Assembly: GCA_045543635.1 (NCBI GenBank) | Contig: JAZQMT010000118.1 | Coordinates: 1 to 25,887, forward strand | Source of the DNA: SIG578 sp045543635 | Lineage (GTDB): Bacteria; Bacillota; Clostridia; Oscillospirales; Ruminococcaceae | DNA: 25,887 bases | Direction: 5' to 3' | Shown: positions 13,594 to 21,343 of the stretch, piece after piece | How the letters are laid out: each line of letters opens with the position of its first letter | How positions within the stretch are numbered: position 1 is the first letter of the stretch | The notes under the pieces: generated by a model | What the model saw: the letters and a program-made list of their open reading frames with translations, nothing else | Told to the model about the DNA's origin: nothing | Databases searched by the model: none | Translations under genes and position numbers: made by a program

Positions 13594-15137
13594 TGTTTGG
13601 TGCCTCCTTTATCCTTAATTTCCGAACCATTAATATTTTGGATCTTCAGAGATTTTCCTGAAAGCTTTCGAATACCGGCAAAGAAAACACTATCCGTTAT
13701 CCAGCGCGAATCAACGGGAGAAAGCGGGGCGGTCATTGGAACATGCATACTGTTCATTGAGCAAATAACCGCACTTACTGCTACCGCTCCGAGCGCAATA
13801 CCGAAAAGTCCTGTTGTGCCACCAATGATGATAAAAAGAAAGCGCAGCATAGTTGTAGGCTCATAAAGCTGTGGCACTGAAAACGCACAAATTGCAGTAA
13901 TTGCAACTATCATAACCATTGGAGCCCCGATAAGCCCTGCATTGACTGCTGCATCTCCAATAACAAGTGCCCCAACGATTCCGATGGTGTGACCGACAGC
14001 ACTTGGCAGTCGAATTCCTGCCTCACGCATAATTTCAAACACAAGATAAATAAAAAGAGCTTCTATCATAAGCGAAAACGGAATTACTTCTTCTGCAGAC
14101 GCAATGCTGAATAAAAGTGCATGTGGCAGTAGTTCAGGATGAAATGTTGTTATCGCAACAAAGCTTCCCGGAAGAAGAAAAGAAATATAAAAAGATATAT
14201 ACTTAAGAATTCGGACAAATGTGGAAAAATAAGGTCTATGCGCATAATCATCAAAACTTTTAAAATTTTCACTGAACAAAAAAGGAACAATCAGCGCATA
14301 GGGTGAACCATCAACCAGAACAGCTACCCTGCCCTCGTTTATTTTGCCGCACAGTGTATCGGGGCGTTCGGTATTTGCGACTGATGAAAAGAGTGAAAAC
14401 GGATGATTTTCTAAAAAAGGACGAACATATGAAGAATCAAGAATAACATCAAGATTTATCTTCTGAAATTTTTTTCGTACCTCTTTTAAAAGCTGTGGTG
14501 AGACTCTATCGGAAAGATATATAAGGCAAAGATCGGTTTTGCTTTGATTCCCGCTTGTCATAAGCTCAAAGCGCAGTTTGGGTGACTTGATTCGACGGCG
14601 CACCATGCTTAAGTTAATACGCAAAGGTTCGGTAAAAGCTTCCTTAGGACCAAGTTCATTTGCTTCGTTAGACGGCTCAGCAATACTGCGAAACTGAAAT
14701 CCATGAGCTGCAAGCGCAAAGCCTACCTGTTCTCCTTCGATAAGAATAACAACAAAACCGGACATCATAGCTGTGAACAAGGTATCAAAATCAAAAATTT
14801 CTCTTTGTTCTACTGACAAGATGCTTTTGTGCATAATAAAATCACAAAGTTCTTGCGCTGTAAGTGTTCGGTCTGCCGAAAGCTCAGAGAGAGGTTTTAT
14901 CACCGAAAGTGCAAGTGTTTGAGAATTTATCATTCCCTCACAAGCAAGGAGCAATATTTTATTTTTTCCGATCGTCATTTCTCTTTTATTGAGATCGGAC
15001 GAGTTAGGAAACTGTTCTCGTAAAAGAATCATATTTTCTGTTAAAGAAGCAGAGATCGGCACAGGATTTTTAGGGGATGGTTTATTTGGTTCTCCATTGA
15101 GCGCATAGGCTATTTTTTTACGAAAATTATCAAACAT
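13590..15137 (-). CDS. gerA: GerA family germinant receptor subunit
   Basis: GerA is the largest receptor subunit and assembles as an oligomeric channel in the spore inner membrane that releases ions on germinant binding. The 515 residues have a soluble N-terminal part (1-300) and a membrane part with about five or six helices (305-465). Family signatures include GPKEAFTEPLRINLSMVRRR (163-182), ERPDTLCGKINEGRVAVLVDG (about 257-277), and REAGIRLPSAVGHTIGIVGA (371-390) followed by LVIGDAAVNAGL. The start follows GGAG with 8-base spacing. I looked for a forespore sigma-G promoter (GNATA, 17-18 bp, CATNNTA) upstream and found none convincing. It diverges from the DUF421 gene across 118 bases. Confidence 0.95.
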   Translation of the reverse strand: MFDNFRKKIAYALNGEPNKPSPKNPVPISASLTENMILLREQFPNSSDLNKREMTIGKNKILLLACEGMINSQTLALSVIKPLSELSADRTLTAQELCDFIMHKSILSVEQREIFDFDTLFTAMMSGFVVILIEGEQVGFALAAHGFQFRSIAEPSNEANELGPKEAFTEPLRINLSMVRRRIKSPKLRFELMTSGNQSKTDLCLIYLSDRVSPQLLKEVRKKFQKINLDVILDSSYVRPFLENHPFSLFSSVANTERPDTLCGKINEGRVAVLVDGSPYALIVPFLFSENFKSFDDYAHRPYFSTFVRILKYISFYISFLLPGSFVAITTFHPELLPHALLFSIASAEEVIPFSLMIEALFIYLVFEIMREAGIRLPSAVGHTIGIVGALVIGDAAVNAGLIGAPMVMIVAITAICAFSVPQLYEPTTMLRFLFIIIGGTTGLFGIALGAVAVSAVICSMNSMHVPMTAPLSPVDSRWITDSVFFAGIRKLSGKSLKIQNINGSEIKDKGGTKQ

Positions 15138-15255
15138 CTTTTTTTCTCCTGAAAAATTTTACTTCTATCTTTTCCTTTTTTTCCATGCAAATTCATACAT
15201 ATTCCAAACAAACAAGAAAACAATAGCTATGAAAACTTAAACAGGAGCAAAAAAG

Positions 15256-15927
15256 ATGGCAATTACATTTATTCGCACTATTATTTTATACATTATAGTT
15301 ATTATTTCAATTCGTATTATGGGAAGGCGTCAGGTTGGTGAATTACAGCCTTCCGAACTTGTTATCACCATGCTTATCTCCAACCTTGCAGCGCTGCCTA
15401 TGGAAGATCGCGCCATGCCTCTATTTACAGGGTTAGTTCCTATTATTGTGTTGGTTAGCTTTGAGGTTTTCACATCGTATATTTTAAAAGACTCTCCTTT
15501 TTTACGAAAATATATATGCGGCTCCCCTCAGGTTATCATTCGTGACGGAAAAATTGACCAAAAAGTGATGAAAAAGCTTCGATTTTCTATTGATGACCTC
15601 GTAGAAGAGCTTCGACTCAATAATGTATTTGATTTCTCTGAAGTGGACTGTGCAATTGCAGAAACAACAGGCCAGCTCTCCGTTTTTAAAAAATATGAGT
15701 TTCAAGAGGTTCAAAATCGAGACATTGGAAAGCTTTCGGACAAAACCTCCTGCCCTACCTTTATTGTGATATGTGACGGGAAACTCGATCATAATGGCAT
15801 GGACCTGTGCGGCAAGGACGAACGGTTTATTGAAAAAGCTCTGAAAAAGAATGGAACAGACATGAAAAAAGTTCTTGTCATGATATGTGACAAGAACGGA
15901 AAACACACGATTGTGGAAAAGGAATAA
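15256..15927 (+). CDS. DUF421 (YetF-type) membrane protein
   Basis: The 223-residue protein starts with three hydrophobic helices (about 4-20, 34-50 and 56-75), followed by a soluble DUF421 domain. Diagnostic stretches are RIMGRRQVGELQPSELVITM near 20-39, SNLAALPMEDRAMPL and the cytoplasmic motif LRLNNVFDFSEVDCAIAETTG near 120-140. Related YetF/YrbG-like proteins in Bacillus are membrane proteins, some forespore-expressed; the molecular role is unknown. The start follows AACAGGAG with 8-base spacing. The DUF4363 gene begins 5 bases after the stop, so the two form an operon. The gene is divergent from gerA, and a sporulation role is plausible but only inferred. Confidence 0.92.
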   Translation: MAITFIRTIILYIIVIISIRIMGRRQVGELQPSELVITMLISNLAALPMEDRAMPLFTGLVPIIVLVSFEVFTSYILKDSPFLRKYICGSPQVIIRDGKIDQKVMKKLRFSIDDLVEELRLNNVFDFSEVDCAIAETTGQLSVFKKYEFQEVQNRDIGKLSDKTSCPTFIVICDGKLDHNGMDLCGKDERFIEKALKKNGTDMKKVLVMICDKNGKHTIVEKE

Positions 15928-15932
15928 CTATT

Positions 15933-16313
15933 ATGAAACGCTTGGGACTGGCGCTTACTATTTTTATTATAACTATCGTCGTTTGCATTTGTGCTCTTGG
16001 ATACATTAAAAGCAAAAAAGATGAATATAGTAACATCTTACATTTGGCCTACACACAGGCAAAGAACGGAGATATTGAAAGTGCAAAAAGAAATGTGGAA
16101 AAATTTCGAAAGCTGTGGGGGGAAAATGAAAAGTATCTCATGCTGCTTATACACCACGAGGATCTCGGTGAAATCACCTTTTCGGCAAGAATGATAACCG
16201 AATACATTGATACCGAGGAGCTTCCCGAATTTTTTGCCGAGCTTGAAAAAGAAATGGCACTTCTGGATCACCTGTGGGAAGCAGAAGTGCCACTACCGAA
16301 AAATTTTCTGTAA
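15933..16313 (+). CDS. DUF4363 family small membrane-anchored protein
   Basis: The 126-residue protein has one N-terminal hydrophobic helix (about 5-25, LALTIFIITIVVCICALGYI), then a mainly helical soluble part with AYTQAKNGDIESAKRNVEKF near 45 and WGENEKYLMLLIHHEDLGEI near 63. This fits DUF4363, a family usually found right after a DUF421 gene in Clostridia. Function unknown; a partner or accessory role for the DUF421 protein is inferred from the 5-base spacing. AAGGAATAAC precedes the ATG. The last 60 bases also carry a perfect 11-bp inverted repeat that can terminate the convergent amidase transcript. Its stop is 2 bases from the convergent amidase stop. Confidence 0.82.
   Translation: MKRLGLALTIFIITIVVCICALGYIKSKKDEYSNILHLAYTQAKNGDIESAKRNVEKFRKLWGENEKYLMLLIHHEDLGEITFSARMITEYIDTEELPEFFAELEKEMALLDHLWEAEVPLPKNFL
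16251..16292 (-). terminator. Terminator of the amidase operon, inside the convergent DUF4363 gene
   Basis: Perfect 11-bp stem TGGCACTTCTG (16255-16265) and CAGAAGTGCCA (16282-16292) with a 16-nt loop. On the minus strand it is followed by TTTCTTTTTC, as expected for termination 24 bases after the amidase stop. On the plus strand no T tract follows, so it acts in one direction. Confidence 0.65.
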
Positions 16314-16315
16314 TA

Positions 16316-19300
16316 TTAAGATGCCATGACAAATTGCTTTTTGGGTTCGAGATAAGCAAGCTGCTCAATTTGTGCAGTTTCGGAGCTAATGGTTTCAAGA
16401 GCAGAACCTGAAGAACTATCTGACAAAGACTCCATATTATCTAGAAATTCTTGATGAGCAAGAGAGCCTGTTTTAACAAAGTAATTTATCACGCCTTTTA
16501 CAATCTGTTCTGCTATTTTTTGCTGGCTTTCAGGCTTAATAAGATCTTCATGCTGCTGCGCATTTGAGATAAATCCACACTCTATTAACATGGATGGATA
16601 ATAAGGTTCACGGGTCATCTGCAGTCTATCAAATGTATACTGATAGCTACGGTTTGAACCTGAACTGATATAATTTTTAGCAACGCTGCTCATAACATTT
16701 TTGGCAAGCAACTGCGAATAGGAATTAAAATATGCTCCGATAGGGCCTTTTGCTGCAGTTGTGTATGAGTTATGATGGATAGAAATCATAATATGAGGAT
16801 CGACCGATTGAAAATACGCAAAACGCTGTGCCGCTGTTCTATAAACAGAATTATCAACAGTGATAACCGTAGCCCCGAGATTTTTTAAAATTGCAGCAGT
16901 CTTTTCACGAACAGCAGCATTTAACACATACTCCGGGTACGACAGGTTGACACCGGGGGCACCGGGGCTCAGCTTATCGTGACCTGCATCAACAACAATG
17001 ACAGCTCCTTTTAAAGTATATCCGTAGGCATTATCTGCTTTCTGAATGGGAGCCGCTGTGTTAAGGCGGATATTTAATGTTTTATTCTCATTTTCATAAC
17101 ACGGTGTTGCACCGAAAAAGCCACCTGCCGTTTTAAGAGTGAGAACAATATCACAAACAGGAATTTCCGTATCATCAATGGTTACTTTTTTTAGAACACA
17201 TTCCATTTTTGAAACCAATGGATTTTCCTGAAGCACCACTTTTTCAAGGTCGATCTTGTCTGTGTAGAAAATGCGATAGGTCACTTTTGTGATTTGGTAG
17301 TCACCGCTCAATGCCGCCCCATCTGACTGATATGAGATCGGCTCTTCGAAATACTTAAAGGGAACACTCCAGCTGTTATCAATTTTTAGATTGGCAAATC
17401 TTCCATCAAAAGTGAGATTTACGGCTGAAATCTGATTATGAACCTTTTCTATATCACCCAAAACGCTGACATCCTTAGAATAAACACGATGTCCCGACTG
17501 AAGTTTATAATATTTATATGTCGTGCCGTTTTGAGAATATAAAAGCTCATTACCGACTACATAATCGATTGTCCCTGCCGGAAGTGGGTAACAATAAGGC
17601 TGTGACTGATCATTAAGTCGGTCTGTCGGAAAGGTTTCAGCATAGGTTGCTTTTATCTGCACTGCTTTTTGGGTTTCAAGCTTTGGGGGAGCAGGTTTTG
17701 CAAAAACCTTAACAGTTGCTCCCATCATATTTTCACTATATCCCTGCCAGCTTGCGGTAAATGTTATCTTCCCTAGATTTTGCAAAGTTTCTGTTGCGGC
17801 TGGAGCTTTAAAACTGCCCTCAAAAGTTACATACTGGGAGGATATAAGTTCATCGGAAACCTCGTCGGCTTTTTTTTCTGTAAGATTAACAGTTATGCCG
17901 GCAACTTTTGCCGTTATTAAGGAGCCGCTATAACCCTTGGCAGAAATAGTGATAAAAGTTCCTCCATCAACCTCAACAGTCCCTGTTGGAGTAACGCTCT
18001 CTAAAAGCTTTACCTTTCTTGTAACGGTATATGTAACGGTTTTTCCTTTATGACTTATTTTAAAAATATTAGTGCCCACTTTTAAAGCTGCGTCATGTGA
18101 AAAATATCCTTTGTCTGTAACCTTTACAAACTGACCGTTAAAGGTTGTTTGAAAATTGGGATCGGTTACACCCGAAAAAGAAATCGTACTGTCATAAGTG
18201 GTAATATTATTTTTTGTTGGGGTTGACATTATAAGTTTATTAAAAATAAGATTATCCTTAAGCTGATTATCAAAATATTTTATGAGCAAAGTAGTGCTTC
18301 CATCCTTATCAGCAGCAAGTGCAGAAAGCGAATCAAAAACACTGCCTCCAAATGATTTGAGCGGATCTACAATACTTACCTGGCGGATAAGCTGATCAGG
18401 GCTGGTAAACTCTCCCGGTCCACTCAAAAGCTTGCTGGATGCATGCACATTATAAAAAGCAATATCTGCCTGTGAACAGAGCGAACTCCACCATTGTGCG
18501 ATAACTTGAAAATTATTTTTCACACTATCGGTAGGCATTAGGTTTTCCACCATAACAAAATTGAATTTTTCATTGAGGACAAAATCTCGGGTATCGGCAA
18601 AGCCATCAACAAAGCTTTCGTAATCTGAAGTGGTTTTGCTGCCCCTTGTATCTGTTGCAGAATTAGCCCAAACACTGCTTGCAAGAAAACCGATTTGAGA
18701 AACCTTATTATTTTTACGCATGGCATTTCTTGCCCCGCGCACCGCTTGTGTTACCTGTTCGCGAAGAAAATCCTCATAGCTTCTGCCGCTGCCGTTTGCC
18801 TGATAGGAAGCCTGCATGGTTTGAGATTTTGAAACGGAGTAATCATCAAAAATAATAGCAGATGGCTGATATTTTTTTGAGAAAGCTTCCGCCCTTTCTA
18901 TGACCTGCTTTTGCATTTGCTCGGTAAACTCATCAATTTGGGTTATTTTATTATTTTTCTCTTTTACCAAAACAGGATAAACAACATATGTATAAAGATT
19001 TTGTTTCTTTGCAGCAGTAATTGCATAAGAAAGAACATCAAAATCCGTTCGAAGAGATTTTAAATTGCTATCAGAAAACAAAAGACCTTGTGATGTATTT
19101 GTAAAAATAACAACACTATTAAAACCGAGCTTTGCAGTGGATTTCATAGCACTGTCCAACTGGCTTTTAACCGCACTTTGGCTATCGGTAGTTTTTAAAA
19201 GAAAATCCTGTCCCGGTTTTAGATATACTGCACGCAACTTATCCGGAATATTGAAATTTGTTCCGTCATCACTCTCATAGATTATCCCTTGAGATTCACT

Positions 19301-19522
19301 TTCGATTTGTGCTATTGATGAAGAAGTTACTTGTTCATTTTGTGAAATTTGTGAGCTCTCCTCACTTGCAATTTGGGAACTAACATTGCCAATAGGCTGT
19401 CGGTGAGAAATAAAACGGACAGCAAGAGCGGCCACTGTTCCCAAAAGAGCAGCGGCAGCAAATATACTTACTATAATGACCGTCAATTTTTTATCAGAAA
19501 CCCGTCTGACTGTGTTTCTCAT
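16316..19522 (-). CDS. Membrane-anchored fusion: diverged GHL10-like barrel + Amidase_3 (N-acetylmuramoyl-L-alanine amidase)
   Basis: This 1068-residue protein has an N-terminal anchor helix (about 13-37) and a Ser/Gln-rich linker to about 90. Residues 95-430 resemble the next gene's GHL10 barrel in diverged form: LRAVYLK, then an AMKSTAKLGFNSVVIF strand, and IIFDDY at 223-228 matching GIHFDDY. Beta-rich Ig-like regions follow (about 440-610), then a possible AMIN-like region (620-825). The C-terminal Amidase_3 domain (840-1017) keeps its zinc ligands His848 (VDAGHD), Glu864 (PEYVLN) and His916 (SIHHNS), and catalytic Glu981 (LIECGF). Such amidases cut the bond between MurNAc and the stem peptide. 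A 50-residue Ser/Glu-rich tail ends the protein. It follows the GHL10 gene by 22 bases with AAAGGAAC upstream. Whether the barrel is catalytic is unknown. Confidence 0.88.
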   Translation of the reverse strand: MRNTVRRVSDKKLTVIIVSIFAAAALLGTVAALAVRFISHRQPIGNVSSQIASEESSQISQNEQVTSSSIAQIESESQGIIYESDDGTNFNIPDKLRAVYLKPGQDFLLKTTDSQSAVKSQLDSAMKSTAKLGFNSVVIFTNTSQGLLFSDSNLKSLRTDFDVLSYAITAAKKQNLYTYVVYPVLVKEKNNKITQIDEFTEQMQKQVIERAEAFSKKYQPSAIIFDDYSVSKSQTMQASYQANGSGRSYEDFLREQVTQAVRGARNAMRKNNKVSQIGFLASSVWANSATDTRGSKTTSDYESFVDGFADTRDFVLNEKFNFVMVENLMPTDSVKNNFQVIAQWWSSLCSQADIAFYNVHASSKLLSGPGEFTSPDQLIRQVSIVDPLKSFGGSVFDSLSALAADKDGSTTLLIKYFDNQLKDNLIFNKLIMSTPTKNNITTYDSTISFSGVTDPNFQTTFNGQFVKVTDKGYFSHDAALKVGTNIFKISHKGKTVTYTVTRKVKLLESVTPTGTVEVDGGTFITISAKGYSGSLITAKVAGITVNLTEKKADEVSDELISSQYVTFEGSFKAPAATETLQNLGKITFTASWQGYSENMMGATVKVFAKPAPPKLETQKAVQIKATYAETFPTDRLNDQSQPYCYPLPAGTIDYVVGNELLYSQNGTTYKYYKLQSGHRVYSKDVSVLGDIEKVHNQISAVNLTFDGRFANLKIDNSWSVPFKYFEEPISYQSDGAALSGDYQITKVTYRIFYTDKIDLEKVVLQENPLVSKMECVLKKVTIDDTEIPVCDIVLTLKTAGGFFGATPCYENENKTLNIRLNTAAPIQKADNAYGYTLKGAVIVVDAGHDKLSPGAPGVNLSYPEYVLNAAVREKTAAILKNLGATVITVDNSVYRTAAQRFAYFQSVDPHIMISIHHNSYTTAAKGPIGAYFNSYSQLLAKNVMSSVAKNYISSGSNRSYQYTFDRLQMTREPYYPSMLIECGFISNAQQHEDLIKPESQQKIAEQIVKGVINYFVKTGSLAHQEFLDNMESLSDSSSGSALETISSETAQIEQLAYLEPKKQFVMAS

Positions 19523-19544
19523 TTTTTTATCGTTCCTTTATTTT

Positions 19545-21143
19545 TTACTTCATGGCGGCTTTTAGTTTCTGCATTTCATATTTTGCCTGCTCGGCGGCAT
19601 TGCTGACATATCCATCCGGATTACTAAATGAGCTATTTATATTAAACAGATACTGATAGCTATACAGAAAAACACCGCCACATTTACCAAGCGACATGCA
19701 GTCATCATACTGACGGGCGAGAATATTGCTTGAAGCAGGAGTGCTTGTTCGCCATCCATATGCGCCGCAATTCAGTGTTGATTCAGTATGAGTATTGCGA
19801 TTGGTGCAAGCCCAGGTGTCATACTTACAGCCGACACGGTAAACTGCAAGACCGACCATAAGTTTTACATTTGAAGCGGTAATAAGCTTATTCCATGTTG
19901 AAAGCGAGGAAGCAAAATCGGAGGATTCGCTCACATAGTTAAAATATATCTGCGGACAGAGATAATCGACATATCCGTTTTGCGAGCCCCAAAGCTTGAC
20001 ATCTGCATACTGCGAATTCATATCGTTATCCACATTTGCCTGCGGGCTGATGCCAAATATGATATTGCTGTTTTTTTGTTTTACAGCGTTGTAGACACTT
20101 TTTACAAGCGAACTGACATTAGCTCTTCTAAAGTTCGCTAAGGTTTTACCCGCTCCATATGTTGCATAGGAACTGCTATCAAAAGAGGCTGCGGTAGTGG
20201 GATAGAAATAATCATCAAAATGAATACCATCAACCTTATAATTATTGATAATTTCCTTAACACCGTTTAAAATAAGCTCACGAACTTCAGGCTCAGCGGG
20301 GTTATAATACCAACGGTTATCAACCTGAACTATGTATTTTCCCTTTTTGTTGCTATCGTTATACCATTTTTTAAATACTGTTTGTGAGGGAACGCTTGAA
20401 ATCTGCGTAGTTAAAAATGTTCTAAAGGGATTTATCCATGCATGGAAGGAGAGATTATACTGATGAGCAATTTCAATCATGATTTTCAAAGGGTCATACC
20501 CCGGATTTTTTCCAACTCCTGCTGCCATCTGCGACCATGCAAAATATTCAGACGGATAAATTGCATCGCCGAAGGCGCGTACCTGACAAATTAAGGTGTT
20601 GATACCAAAATCAACAGCATTTTCACAAACAGATTTAAAATTAGAACGAAATTGGGATTCAGTTTTACCCGTTAGGATATTTGCAAAATCGATATAAGAT
20701 ACCCAAACCGCTTTCATGGTTTTATAGTTTACGGTTGTGCTACCCGTTTGCAACGGAGCAGAAGATGTAGAAACAGAAGTAACCACAGACGATGTAGGTG
20801 CAGATATATCCGCATCTACTGAGCTTGTAGAAGTGACTTTTGAGGAAAACGCTTTGGAGGACGAGCTTTTATTACCTGATTCGTTTTTATCAGCTGAGCT
20901 TTCCTTTTCATTGCTGCTTTCTTTTGATGGAATATCCGAAGTGAGAGGAACGGACACATCCGAAAAATCAACACTCTCATTAAATCCCGGATACTCTCCG
21001 ATTCCCTCATAAACAGAGCCTATCACCATTTGTTCGGAAGATGCTACAAGTGAGCTTTGATTTTCTACCCCATTTTTACAACCGCAAAAGCCGGAAATAA
21101 ACAACGCAAAAACAAGGAGAACTGCAAATCCTTTTCTTTTCAT
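19545..21143 (-). CDS. GHL10-family (DUF187) glycoside hydrolase-like lipoprotein
   Basis: The 532-residue secreted protein has a lipoprotein-type signal (MKRKGFAVLLVFALFISGF, then CGCKNG; probable lipid Cys22). A Ser/Thr-rich wall-spanning linker runs to about 142. The TIM-barrel domain (about 144-500) opens with MKAVWVSYIDFANIL and holds QVRAFGDAIYPSEYF (187-201), FHAWINPFR (233-241), GIHFDDYFYP (306-315) with acidic D310/D311, GISPQANVDND (364-374) and YLCPQIYFNY. This is the YngK/DigH (PF02638-like) pattern. E. coli DigH cleaves glycan strands stripped of stem peptides. The neighbouring amidase would produce such strands, so a joint cell-wall role is inferred. Its exact substrate is unproven. 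Two TATAAT boxes lie 70-100 bases upstream, without a good -35. Confidence 0.92.
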   Translation of the reverse strand: MKRKGFAVLLVFALFISGFCGCKNGVENQSSLVASSEQMVIGSVYEGIGEYPGFNESVDFSDVSVPLTSDIPSKESSNEKESSADKNESGNKSSSSKAFSSKVTSTSSVDADISAPTSSVVTSVSTSSAPLQTGSTTVNYKTMKAVWVSYIDFANILTGKTESQFRSNFKSVCENAVDFGINTLICQVRAFGDAIYPSEYFAWSQMAAGVGKNPGYDPLKIMIEIAHQYNLSFHAWINPFRTFLTTQISSVPSQTVFKKWYNDSNKKGKYIVQVDNRWYYNPAEPEVRELILNGVKEIINNYKVDGIHFDDYFYPTTAASFDSSSYATYGAGKTLANFRRANVSSLVKSVYNAVKQKNSNIIFGISPQANVDNDMNSQYADVKLWGSQNGYVDYLCPQIYFNYVSESSDFASSLSTWNKLITASNVKLMVGLAVYRVGCKYDTWACTNRNTHTESTLNCGAYGWRTSTPASSNILARQYDDCMSLGKCGGVFLYSYQYLFNINSSFSNPDGYVSNAAEQAKYEMQKLKAAMK

Positions 21144-21229
21144 AATTAAGCGGCGCCCTTTCTCATAAATTAAGGCTTGTCTAATCTATATGTATTGTAA
21201 AAAAAGAATAATTATACCCACAATAATAC

Positions 21230-21246
21230 ATGTTACATTATAACAT
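21230..21246. repeat. Inverted repeat over a possible -10 box of the GHL10 operon
   Basis: ATGTTA (21230-21235) and TAACAT (21241-21246) flank CATTA. A minus-strand TATAAT (21237-21242) sits within it; a second TATAAT lies at 21211-21216. It could be a repressor operator, but AT-rich DNA makes chance symmetry fairly likely. Confidence 0.35.
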
Positions 21247-21301
21247 ATATCATTCCTTTTTTCTACCCTAATTCTGCATTTTTTACATTTCCAAATAAAA
21301 C

Positions 21302-21334
21302 AAAAAAGAGAGGTTGTCTATTACCTCTCTTTTT
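21302..21334. terminator. Terminator of the ctsR-clpC operon (bidirectional form)
   Basis: AAAAAGAGAGGT (21303-21314) pairs with ACCTCTCTTTTT (21323-21334) around an 8-nt loop. On the minus strand, T residues continue as TTTTTTG and TTTT. It lies 10 bases after the clpC stop. Confidence 0.9.
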
Positions 21335-21343
21335 GCTGATTTT

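Noticed and set aside
15138..15255. Sigma-G promoters for gerA or the DUF421 gene
   Set aside because: Words such as CATACATA and GGAATA occur, but none pairs with a partner box at 17-18 bp spacing.
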